Shown: positions 6,902 to 12,670 of the stretch, piece by piece
How the letters are laid out: every line of letters starts with the position of its first letter
Position numbering within the stretch: the stretch's first letter is position 1
Assembly (NCBI GenBank): GCA_017459485.1
Contig: JAFUCW010000156.1
Location: 1-12,670 of the forward strand
Direction of reading: 5' to 3'
Source: Eggerthellaceae bacterium
GTDB taxonomy: Bacteria; Actinomycetota; Coriobacteriia; Coriobacteriales; Eggerthellaceae
Length of the DNA: 12,670 bases
Translations under genes and position numbers: made by a program
Notes under the pieces: model-generated
Told to the model about the DNA's origin: nothing
Seen by the model: only the letters and a program-made list of their open reading frames with translations
Databases searched by the model: none

Positions 6902-6990
6902 AATCGTCCGGCACCTTAGTTGGGAACGCCCGGCACCTTGGCCGAGAATCGCCGGGCACCTTGCCAACACTGCCCGCCACCTTGCCAAAA
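6902..6990. repeat. Four imperfect units of 21-23 bp around CGGCACCTT
   Basis: Units at 6902-6924, 6925-6946, 6947-6969 and 6970-6990 share a core CCGGCACCTT (variants CGGGCACCTT and CCGCCACCTT) at 6908, 6930, 6953 and 6974. The first three begin with AATCG or AACG. Unit length varies (23, 22, 23, 21), so the reading frame shifts between units, which argues for a role as DNA or RNA rather than protein. The spacing is close to two helical turns. Confidence 0.7.
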
Positions 6991-7017
6991 CCGCTCGATA
7001 TCTGACCCAAAGAATTG

Positions 7018-7030
7018 CCGACGTCGGGTC
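7018..7030. promoter_or_regulatory. Palindrome at the -35 position of the SPFH gene promoter
   Basis: CCGACGTCGG (7018-7027) is a perfect 10-base palindrome centred about 37 bases before the predicted transcript start. GGGTC at 7026-7030 can also pair with GACCC at 7004-7008. No -35 hexamer is present, so a protein bound here could stand in for it or block it. Chance palindromes of this length do occur in GC-rich DNA. Confidence 0.3.
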
Positions 7031-7044
7031 CAAAGGCCAATGCA

Positions 7045-7053
7045 TGCTATTCT
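7045..7053 (+). promoter_or_regulatory. Extended -10 promoter of the SPFH gene
   Basis: TG-C-TATTCT is an extended -10 candidate. It predicts a start near 7060, within the palindrome GTACCGGTAC (7054-7063), and a leader of about 36 bases with AAAGGA at 7084-7089. Confidence 0.4.
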
Positions 7054-7057
7054 GTAC

Positions 7058-7081
7058 CGGTACGACTAACGGTACGCCTAA
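7058..7081 (+). repeat. 12-bp direct duplication in the SPFH gene leader
   Basis: CGGTACGACTAA (7058-7069) is followed directly by CGGTACGCCTAA (7070-7081), with 11 of 12 bases the same. The first copy overlaps the palindrome GTACCGGTAC at 7054-7063. It lies between the -10 box and the ribosome site, a usual place for an operator or a leader element. Confidence 0.7.
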
Positions 7082-7095
7082 CGAAAGGAATCATC

Positions 7096-8046
7096 ATGCT
7101 CAGTGGTTTCATGATCACGCGTGCGATTATCGTCGTCTTTGTGTTGGTATTCGGCAAGAGCATCTTCTTTAGCGTGCGCCAGCAGGAGGCCGTGATCATC
7201 GAGCGGTTGGGCAAGTTCCACCGCATCGCGAACCCAGGGTGGCGCGCGAAGATCCCCTTCATCGACCGCAACGTCACGCGCGTTTCCCTGCGCACCATGA
7301 AAGAGGGCTTCAGCATCGACGCAAAGACTTCCGACAACGTGACCATTGTGCTGCAGGTGTCGGCGCAGTACCACGTGGACTACAACTGGGGCAACGCGCC
7401 CGAAGAGTCCGGCATCTACCGCAGCTACTACATGCTGGCCCAGCCCATCGAGCAGATGCACGACTACCTGGCCGACGCGCTGCGCTCCTCCATTCCCAAC
7501 TACACGCTCGACGAAGTGTTCGAAAAGAAGGACAACATCGCCAACGACGTGAATGCCACCGTTTCTCATACCATGGCAAGCTACGGCTGGACGCTTGTGT
7601 CCACGCTGATCACCGGCATCGACCTGCCCGCGTCCGTCGAGCAGTCCATGAACGACATCAACGCCGCCCAGCGCCAGCAGCAGGCTGCGCAAAGCCTGGC
7701 CAACGCCGCGAAGATCAAGCGCGTGACCGAAGCCCAGGCGGAAGCCGAAGCCATGGAAAAGACCGGCAACGGCATCGCGGCGCAGCGCATCGCCATCGCC
7801 AAGGGCATCAAGGAAAGCCTGGACACCATCGCCAGCTCCGGCGTGTCCGAGCAAGAGGCCAACGAGCTGTTCCTCTACACGCAATGGACCGAGATGATGA
7901 CCGAATTCGCCAAGCGCGGCAACGCCACAACCGTCGTACTGCCCGCAGACTTCCAGCAGTCGCGTTCCGTGTTCGAGCAGATGCTCGTTGCCGACCGCGC
8001 CCCCAGGCAAAGCGCCACACCGCCCAGCCCTCCCGTCCAAGGGTAG
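7096..8046 (+). CDS. SPFH/Band 7 membrane protein, HIR-like
   Basis: 316 residues. ATG at 7096 with AAAGGA ending 6 bases before it; the in-frame extension upstream to 7015 has no ribosome site and overlaps the promoter. One N-terminal membrane helix (about 6-26, ITRAIIVVFVLVFGKSIFF) anchors an SPFH domain: VRQQEAVIIERLGKFHRI and PGWRAKIPFIDR, then LRTMKEGFSIDAKTSDNVTI, then a DALRSSIPNYTLDEVFEKKDNIA helix. Residues 185-245 are an Ala/Gln/Glu-rich coiled coil (INAAQRQQQAAQSLANAAKIKRVTEAQAEAEAM) typical of oligomer formation. The order NELFLYTQWTEMMTEFAKRG...VVLPADF resembles the end of plant hypersensitive-induced-reaction proteins more than classic stomatins. Such proteins form ring-like membrane scaffolds. 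No NfeD-type protease partner is next to it. The last 16 residues are Pro/Ser-rich. Partner unknown. Confidence 0.92.
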   Translation: MLSGFMITRAIIVVFVLVFGKSIFFSVRQQEAVIIERLGKFHRIANPGWRAKIPFIDRNVTRVSLRTMKEGFSIDAKTSDNVTIVLQVSAQYHVDYNWGNAPEESGIYRSYYMLAQPIEQMHDYLADALRSSIPNYTLDEVFEKKDNIANDVNATVSHTMASYGWTLVSTLITGIDLPASVEQSMNDINAAQRQQQAAQSLANAAKIKRVTEAQAEAEAMEKTGNGIAAQRIAIAKGIKESLDTIASSGVSEQEANELFLYTQWTEMMTEFAKRGNATTVVLPADFQQSRSVFEQMLVADRAPRQSATPPSPPVQG

Positions 8047-8188
8047 GCGCAAAACGGGCCCCGGAACCGCCGGGAAGGACTATGCGTTTGGAGCTCACCG
8101 GCCCAAGGACGGGCCCAAAACAGGAATTGGGTTCATGTCCTATGGCATCTCTGCACGGTTACGGGCAAGGTGCGGAATGCGGCTGGGT

Positions 8189-8245
8189 TGACAGGGGACG
8201 GTGGTCTGTCACACAGGATGTGGCTGGGGACGGCGGCCTGTCGCA
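8189..8245. repeat. Two REP-like GGGGACGG...CTGTC units
   Basis: Copies at 8189-8213 and 8221-8245 match at 20 of 25 bases and share GGGGACGG, then CTGTC. In the first, TGACAG (8189-8194) pairs with CTGTCA (8206-8211) over an 11-base loop. GGGGACGG/CTGTCAC repeats are, from my general knowledge, frequent between genes in Coriobacteriia and some clostridia, and resemble REP elements moved by Y1 transposases. No such transposase is in the window. Confidence 0.65.
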
Positions 8246-8316
8246 AAGACCCCGAGCTAGCGTCTTAGCTACTTGCACGCAGGAAGCGCGCTACGGCGGT
8301 TTTGCGCAGGCGGGGT

Positions 8317-8322
8317 TACAAT
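8317..8322 (+). promoter_or_regulatory. -10 box of the leaderless antiporter gene
   Basis: TACAAT is separated by 7 bases from the ATG at 8330, so transcription is expected at the A of the start codon (7-8 bases after the box). There is no Shine-Dalgarno between them. No clear -35 is visible at the right distance. Confidence 0.6.
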
Positions 8323-8329
8323 ACGGCAC

Positions 8330-10456
8330 ATGGAACTGTTCGAGCTCATACTCATCCTGCTGGCGTGCGTGATCGCTTCTTCCATCCTTGACCAGATCAT
8401 CACGCGGGTGTCGCTGCCGCTTATCCAGATCGCGGTCGGGCTGGCGGTGGCGCTGGTCGTCCCCCACGTGGCGGACGTGACCATGGATCCCGAACTGTTC
8501 CTGGTGCTGTTCATTGCCCCGCTGTTGTTCAACGAAGCGCGCGAAGCAGGCAAGCGCGAGCTGTGGGACAACAAGGGGGCAATCCTTTCGCTTGCCATCG
8601 GCCTGGTCGTGTTCACTGTGCTCGTCGTGGGATTTTCGCTCAACTGGATCGTGCCCAGCATTCCGCTGGCGTCCGCCTTCGCCTTGGCGGCCGCGCTTGG
8701 CCCCACCGATGCGGCAGCCGTGGGCGCGCTCGGGTCCACGGTTAACCTGTCCACCCGCCAGCGCACGCTGCTTTCCGGAGAGTCCCTGATCAACGACGCA
8801 TCGGGTGTGGTGTCGTTCCAGTTCGCCATTGTGGCAGCGACCACCGGCGCCTTTTCGGTGGCGGATGCAGCGGGGGAATTCGCGCTGCTCTTCTTCGGGG
8901 GCATCGTCGCCGGCCTGGTCATGGGCCTGCTGGCAAGCCTGAGCATCCGGGTGGTTCACCAGCGCGGTTACGAGAACACCACCGTCCACACGCTCTACGA
9001 AGTCTTCACTCCCTTCGTCGTGTTCTTGGCGGCGGAGTCGTTGCACGTTTCGGGCATCCTGGGCGTTGTGGCTGCCGGCATCGTCATGGCACGGCGCACG
9101 CCGCGGCTCGTTTCCACCACCGATGCCAAGCACCAGATGGTGTCGAGCAGCTTCTGGGAAATAATCGTGTTTCTGATAAACGGCGTGATCTTCGTGCTGT
9201 TGGGCATGCAGCTGCCTCAGGCGTTCGCGCCAAGCGTGGCGAACGTGTTTTCCCTGCCGAATCTGATCGGAATCGTGCTTTTCATAACGTTTCTGGTCAT
9301 GCTGTGCCGGTTCGCGTGGGTATCCGTCATGGAATTGCTCCACTTCGACCCGGAAACCGGGCAGCGCGGCATAAGCAGCATCGGTCGCACCCTGATTGAT
9401 GCGCTGGTCACCACCATAGCCGGGCCCAAAGGCGCCGTCACCCTGTCGATCATCTTCACCATCCCGCTTATCATGCCCGATGGCACGCCGTTTCCCAACC
9501 GCGCGCTCCTGATCTTCCTGACGGCGGGCGTCATCCTGCTCACCTTGCTCATTGCCGACATCTTCCTTCCGGTTCTTGCGCCGCGCGAAACCGAGGAAGG
9601 GGACATCGAGCGCGAATTGCGTGCTGCGAACATGGCCGTGATCGAAGGCACCATAAAGGAGCTGACTGCCCGCATGCGCGACGGATCGCGGCCGGAATAC
9701 GAACCGGCGACGCGGCTGGCCATCGCGCGCTATCGCGTCAAGCTCAACCGCGAACGCATAGAGGCGCAGGAAGAGGGGAGCGTCATCCGCGAGCTTGCGG
9801 GCGAAGTGCTGGCCCTGCAGCAGGCGCGTGCCGACGAGATACAGCAGGAGGGGTCGGGCAAGTTTTCGCCTTCCGATGCGGCGCCCTACTACGCCATCCT
9901 GCGCGGGATTCGCGCGTCGGTGGGCTACTCGGGGGACGCGGCCAACGTCGGCGCGCGGTTTTCTTCGCTGCCCGGCAAGATCGCCCTGATCAAGCAACTT
10001 GTCCGCCCCACGCGCATCGAAGGGGAACGCAACGAGCGCATCTACTACGACACCTGCCTGTTCGCCATCGACCTGGAAAACGTTGCCATCGACTACTTGG
10101 ACGGCATAGCTGCCGGTTCCGACGAGCGCGCCAGGGTTGCCCGCGTGCTCTCCGAAGAGCATCGCATTTCCCGCGATTCGATAATGGGCCGCATCAACTA
10201 CGGCCAAGACGAGCAGATGGAGGTTCCGCGCGAGTTCGACCACGGCATGCACGACACCATGCCCGACGGCATGCGCCAGACGTTCAAGGAGCAGTTCGCC
10301 CAAGCGCGCGCCTACGCCGACGAAGTGGATGCGGGTGCCTTGGCAATCGAGCTTGACGAGATTCGCCACCTGCAGGAGGCAGGCAAGATTTCCGGCGAAG
10401 TCGCCCGTCGCCTGCGCGAAGACGTCTACTTGTTCCAAATGAGCCTGGGCGAATGA
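8330..10456 (+). CDS. CPA1-type Na+(K+)/H+ antiporter
   Basis: 708 residues. I use ATG 8330, not the in-frame ATG at 8273: the N-terminus then starts MELFELILILLACVIASSIL, a typical first helix, and the TACAAT box lies between the two ATGs. About 12 membrane helices span residues 1-415. Conserved parts are FIAPLLFNEAREA (61-73), GPTDAAAVGAL (124-134, the ion-site loop with Asp127), SGESLINDASGVV (149-161, with Asn155-Asp156 likely at the ion site) and AGPKGAVTLS (364-373). The Asn-Asp pair suggests electroneutral exchange as in NhaP-type proteins. A roughly 290-residue charged cytoplasmic tail follows, ending in the EAGKISGEVARRLREDVY helix often seen at the end of this family, probably a regulatory region. 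It exports Na+ or K+ against H+, helping pH and salt balance. The ion cannot be told from the sequence. Confidence 0.93.
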   Translation: MELFELILILLACVIASSILDQIITRVSLPLIQIAVGLAVALVVPHVADVTMDPELFLVLFIAPLLFNEAREAGKRELWDNKGAILSLAIGLVVFTVLVVGFSLNWIVPSIPLASAFALAAALGPTDAAAVGALGSTVNLSTRQRTLLSGESLINDASGVVSFQFAIVAATTGAFSVADAAGEFALLFFGGIVAGLVMGLLASLSIRVVHQRGYENTTVHTLYEVFTPFVVFLAAESLHVSGILGVVAAGIVMARRTPRLVSTTDAKHQMVSSSFWEIIVFLINGVIFVLLGMQLPQAFAPSVANVFSLPNLIGIVLFITFLVMLCRFAWVSVMELLHFDPETGQRGISSIGRTLIDALVTTIAGPKGAVTLSIIFTIPLIMPDGTPFPNRALLIFLTAGVILLTLLIADIFLPVLAPRETEEGDIERELRAANMAVIEGTIKELTARMRDGSRPEYEPATRLAIARYRVKLNRERIEAQEEGSVIRELAGEVLALQQARADEIQQEGSGKFSPSDAAPYYAILRGIRASVGYSGDAANVGARFSSLPGKIALIKQLVRPTRIEGERNERIYYDTCLFAIDLENVAIDYLDGIAAGSDERARVARVLSEEHRISRDSIMGRINYGQDEQMEVPREFDHGMHDTMPDGMRQTFKEQFAQARAYADEVDAGALAIELDEIRHLQEAGKISGEVARRLREDVYLFQMSLGE

Positions 10457-10473
10457 CGGGCGCATGGGTGCCG

Positions 10474-10498
10474 ATGCATGGCGATTCGTGCATTTTTT
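10474..10498 (+). terminator. Weak intrinsic terminator after the antiporter gene
   Basis: ATGCA (10474-10478) pairs with TGCAT (10489-10493) over a 10-base loop, and a run of six T (10493-10498) ends the signal. The stem is short and AT-containing, so the efficiency is uncertain, but it lies 18 bases after the stop and has the only good T-run nearby. Confidence 0.45.
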
Positions 10499-10502
10499 AC
10501 GA

Positions 10503-10541
10503 GCCAACTTCCCAAGAGTGCGAAGTTGGCGACAACTTTGC
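10503..10541. promoter_or_regulatory. Overlapping palindromes before the cell-wall gene
   Basis: GCCAACTTC (10503-10511) is the perfect complement of GAAGTTGGC (10522-10530). The latter also overlaps GCGAAGTTG (10520-10528), which pairs with CAACTTTGC (10533-10541) around GCGA, with one G-U. The two folds exclude each other. They lie 25-63 bases before the predicted transcript start, centred near -35 for the second, so a DNA operator is more likely than an RNA switch unless transcription starts further upstream. Confidence 0.5.
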
Positions 10542-10550
10542 CATGCAGAC

Positions 10551-10559
10551 TGATAGTAT
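10551..10559 (+). promoter_or_regulatory. Extended -10 promoter of the cell-wall gene
   Basis: TG-A-TAGTAT is an extended -10 box predicting a start near 10566 and a leader of about 32 bases with AAAGGA at 10586-10591. A proper -35 is missing; its place is taken by the palindrome described at 10503-10541. Confidence 0.4.
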
Positions 10560-10597
10560 GTACCAAGCAATTTCTTCGCGCGCATAAAGGATTGCAA

Positions 10598-12646
10598 TTG
10601 AAACCTTTAGCTTCAACTTCTGTGGGCAAGGCCGTCCTTGCCCTGTGCCTTTCAATAGGGCTGTGCCTGTTCGGCCTGCCCGCTGCGTTGCTCTACGCTG
10701 ACGAGCCCCAGGAAGAGGCTGCTTCGTCGAGCGCCGCTCCCGCTGCTCCCGCTGCACCTGCACCGGCGCCCGAGCCAGCCACGCCCGACCCGGCACCGGC
10801 TCCTGCTCCTGAGCCCGCCCAGCCCGAACCTGCCACGCCTGACCAGGGCGCAGATTCCGGCAACGCTTCGCCCCAGCCGTCTTCCGACCCTGCTACGCCG
10901 GAAACGCCGGCAGGGGACGGTTCGTCCAAGGACGCGGACAAGGACGCTTCGTCCAGTTCGAAGGAAGAGGATTCCGACAAGGACAAGGACGACAAGGAAA
11001 AAGAAGACAAGGACAAGGAAGACAAGGAAAAGGAAGAGCAGGACATCGAAAAGGCGAAGGAAGAGGCGATCAAGTCTGCCCTCGAAGCGTTCGACAAGGC
11101 GAAGGCCGACGCCGAATCCGCCCAGGCCAAGCTTGGCGAACTCCCCGGGCTTCAGGGAGAGCTTGCCCCCTGCTTCGACCAGCTTACCGGAGCATGGAAC
11201 CGCCTGAAAGAAGTCGAGGCCCAGCGCGAACCCTTCAACCAAGAGCGCGACGGGTACCTAAAGGAACAGGAAGCGTTACGCGAAGAGCGCGAAACCATAG
11301 CGAACAACCGCGAGACCGCCAGCATGCGCAAGGCGAAAGCCGTCTACGGGCTTATGCTAGTCGACCAGGAGCTTGCCAAGACCGGTGGCGTGGACCTGCT
11401 TTCGGTCATTTTGGGAACGAGCAACGCGACGGAAGCGGAAAGCTATGGCTACCTGCTTGAAAAGGTGGCGTCTTGCATTGCCGCGCGCGTGGCGAGCGCA
11501 GAGGCGGACGCCAATGGGGAAAGCGGCCGCGTGGACGAAGTGAACGAGCGCATAGCCGCCCTGTCGACCAAGGTCGAAGAGGTAGACCAGAAGCTGACGG
11601 CTACCGACGACGAGCACAAGATTGCCATTGCGGAAGTGACCGACGTGATCGAGCGCGGCAACGCGGTGGCGTATGCCATGGAGCGCATCTGCTCCGAGTC
11701 GCGTCAGGGCACGCAGGACGCTACCCAGAAGGTGGCCGCCCTGACCGGGGAGGACACCACGCCGAACACGACCAGCGCACGGGCGGCCCAGGCGGCCGAA
11801 GAGGCGAAAGCGTCCGAAGAGGCCAAGGCGGCAGAGGAAGCGAAGGCGTCAAGCGGAAGCTCCGCTGCGCCGGAAGCTACCGCCGCCGCCAAGGAAGAGG
11901 CGCGGACCAAGGAGATCAACGCGGCCGTTTCCAGCGCCATCGCCGACGCCGTCAAGGAATCGAAGGACTGGGACGTGAAGGACCACCAGCTGCGCGTTGC
12001 TGCCCAAAACGACATTGGGGCCTGGTACGACGCCGTGGATGCGCTTGCGGGTGCCGAAGGCTACATTAGCTACGGCATGGGTCTGGATTTCGCGCTCGAC
12101 GAAAAGGACTTCGTCGAGAAATGGGCAGCTGCCATCAACGAGTTCTACGTCGCCAAAGGTTCGCCCCCGCTGGGCGGTTGGGGCGAAGAAATCGCACGTC
12201 AAGCGTATGCGTACCATATTGACCCCCGCCTGTGCGCGGCGGTCAGCATCAACGAAAGCGGCGGTGGCGCCGTGTGCATCCGCCCCCACAACGCATGGGG
12301 CTGGGGCGCGGCGGATTCCGACCCGTACAACCTGGCAAGCGAATGGTCAAGCTGGCCCGTCGCCATTGAATCCTGGCATCGCGGCATGGCGACCAACGGC
12401 ATGGGGCTGGCAACCTCACCTGCGGTTTCGAAGCTTTCCGACATCTACTGCGGCACGCCTATCTGGGCGCAGTGGGCGGTGAACTCCATGGAGCAGATGT
12501 ACGAAATTGCCCGGGCGCAGCAGCTTGCGCAGGACAAGGAGCCCATGGCCGTTTCTGCGGCGGCGTTTGGCAAGGCGGGCAAAGACGCCGAAGAGGGGCA
12601 GCCCGCTGACGACGCTGGAGATTCTCAGCAGGTCGTAGCAGTGTAG
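10598..12646 (+). CDS. Secreted cell-wall protein: PcsB-like coiled coil plus lysozyme-like domain
   Basis: 682 residues from TTG 10598, which has AAAGGA 6 bases before it and gives a clean signal peptide (Lys2, hydrophobic core 12-32, cleavage probably after Ala34). The in-frame ATG at 10478 lies in the upstream terminator and would bury the signal. Residues 38-105 are Ala/Pro/Glu-rich and 106-157 a Lys/Asp/Glu run, both likely wall spacers. Residues 158-370 form a coiled coil with RKAKAVYGLMLVDQELAKTG then VDLLSVILGTSNATE (265-279), as in PcsB/CwlO proteins, whose coil is engaged by FtsEX during division. A second low-complexity part (390-440) has EEAKAx repeats. Residues 525-640 look lysozyme-like: IDPRLCAAVSINESGGG with Glu553 the likely acid, then HNAWGWG, and Cys546/Cys560 perhaps bridged. 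It probably cuts peptidoglycan glycan strands. No NlpC/P60 or CHAP domain is seen. Confidence 0.85.
   Translation: MKPLASTSVGKAVLALCLSIGLCLFGLPAALLYADEPQEEAASSSAAPAAPAAPAPAPEPATPDPAPAPAPEPAQPEPATPDQGADSGNASPQPSSDPATPETPAGDGSSKDADKDASSSSKEEDSDKDKDDKEKEDKDKEDKEKEEQDIEKAKEEAIKSALEAFDKAKADAESAQAKLGELPGLQGELAPCFDQLTGAWNRLKEVEAQREPFNQERDGYLKEQEALREERETIANNRETASMRKAKAVYGLMLVDQELAKTGGVDLLSVILGTSNATEAESYGYLLEKVASCIAARVASAEADANGESGRVDEVNERIAALSTKVEEVDQKLTATDDEHKIAIAEVTDVIERGNAVAYAMERICSESRQGTQDATQKVAALTGEDTTPNTTSARAAQAAEEAKASEEAKAAEEAKASSGSSAAPEATAAAKEEARTKEINAAVSSAIADAVKESKDWDVKDHQLRVAAQNDIGAWYDAVDALAGAEGYISYGMGLDFALDEKDFVEKWAAAINEFYVAKGSPPLGGWGEEIARQAYAYHIDPRLCAAVSINESGGGAVCIRPHNAWGWGAADSDPYNLASEWSSWPVAIESWHRGMATNGMGLATSPAVSKLSDIYCGTPIWAQWAVNSMEQMYEIARAQQLAQDKEPMAVSAAAFGKAGKDAEEGQPADDAGDSQQVVAV
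11798..11851 (+). repeat. 18-bp in-frame repeat (EEAKAx x3)
   Basis: Three 18-base units encode EEAKAS, EEAKAA and EEAKAS (residues 401-418 of the cell-wall protein), between the coiled coil and the lysozyme-like domain. It is a likely flexible or helical hinge. Confidence 0.75.
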
Positions 12647-12670
12647 AGCCGGGGCCTGTCGCAAGGTGCA
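12647..12670. repeat. Possible start of a further REP-like unit at the window end
   Basis: GGCCTGTCGCAA at 12653-12664 is identical over 12 bases to 8235-8246, the end of the second REP-like unit upstream of the antiporter gene. It begins 6 bases after the stop of the cell-wall gene. The window ends before the rest can be judged. Confidence 0.4.

Larger units (their letters stand above)
6714..7095. other. Repeat-packed gap between copA and the SPFH gene
   Basis: The 382 bases carry no recognisable gene. In order they hold a 38-bp tandem repeat (6715-6820), an 18-bp inverted repeat enclosing a perfect -10 box (6821-6897), four units of 21-23 bp (6902-6990), a CCGACGTCGG palindrome (7018-7027), and the promoter and leader of the SPFH gene (7045-7095). 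The centre (6820-6900) is strikingly AT-rich against GC-rich flanks. No clear terminator for copA is seen; the only candidate is the AT-rich stem with a T6 run at 6820-6837. Confidence 0.7.
8047..8329. other. Gap between the SPFH gene and the antiporter gene
   Basis: The 283 bases carry no gene I can support. Two GC hairpins follow the SPFH stop: CCCGG 8060-8064 with CCGGG 8070-8074, and GGCCC 8100-8104 with GGGCC 8111-8115. Neither has a T-run, so they are at best weak terminators. Then come two REP-like units (8189-8245) and the -10 box of the next gene. Confidence 0.55.

Noticed and set aside
6735..6990. CRISPR array
   Set aside because: The 38-bp units are contiguous without spacers, the 22-bp units are too short and imperfect, and no cas gene is present.
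8291..10597. 768-codon frame on the minus strand opposite the antiporter gene
   Set aside because: It mirrors the real gene in a GC-rich genome, has no ribosome site, is full of His/Arg/Gly/Gln and shows no domain. The same applies to the long minus-strand frames at 491-1642, 2492-4048, 5021-5839 and 7078-8052.
10478..10597. Upstream ATG start for the cell-wall gene
   Set aside because: The ATG lies within the terminator stem and would hide the signal peptide behind 40 residues; the TTG at 10598 has a well-placed AAAGGA.

Overview
The window is GC-rich and carries six protein genes, all on the + strand. I infer an actinobacterium of the class Coriobacteriia, probably Eggerthellaceae. The reasons are the base composition, the coding style, two apparently leaderless genes, a PcsB-type coiled coil joined to a lysozyme-like domain, and GGGGACGG/CTGTC intergenic repeats that I recall from such genomes. 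This placement is an inference and was not checked by any search.

Left part (1-4085): two single-protein units that look like a matched pair. Both proteins start with MTED and have an acidic N-terminus, then a long Gln/Pro/Tyr-rich tandem-repeat stretch, then membrane helices. The first (233-2758) ends in an outside domain resembling RsiV (DUF4163/DUF3298). The second (2867-3979) has a DUF4190-like helical membrane domain. A GC-rich terminator closes this part at 4058-4085.

Middle part (4086-8046): a Cu+-exporting P1B ATPase (4356-6713) starts on a GTG only 8 bases after a perfect TATAAT, so it is probably translated from a leaderless mRNA. A perfect 25-bp inverted repeat lies just upstream. 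Between this gene and an SPFH/Band 7 protein (7096-8046) is a 382-base stretch packed with repeats: a 38-bp tandem repeat, an 18-bp inverted repeat enclosing a perfect -10 box, four units of about 22 bp, and a 12-bp duplication in the leader of the SPFH gene. This stretch is the least explained part of the window.

Right part (8047-12670): REP-like hairpin repeats precede a CPA1-type Na+/H+ antiporter (8330-10456), which is also apparently leaderless. Next comes a secreted cell-wall protein (10598-12646, TTG start) with a signal peptide, a Pro/Ala and Lys/Asp/Glu spacer, a PcsB/CwlO-like coiled coil and a C-terminal lysozyme-like domain. The window ends with 24 bases that begin what may be another REP-like copy.

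The genes do not form one pathway. Each has its own promoter-like signal, and most have a clear intergenic gap. The common theme is the cell envelope: two membrane proteins with disordered repeat regions, copper export, a membrane scaffold protein, ion/pH balance and wall remodelling. The four genes with a Shine-Dalgarno all have a TGn extended -10 box, while the two leaderless ones have TATAAT or TACAAT without TGn.
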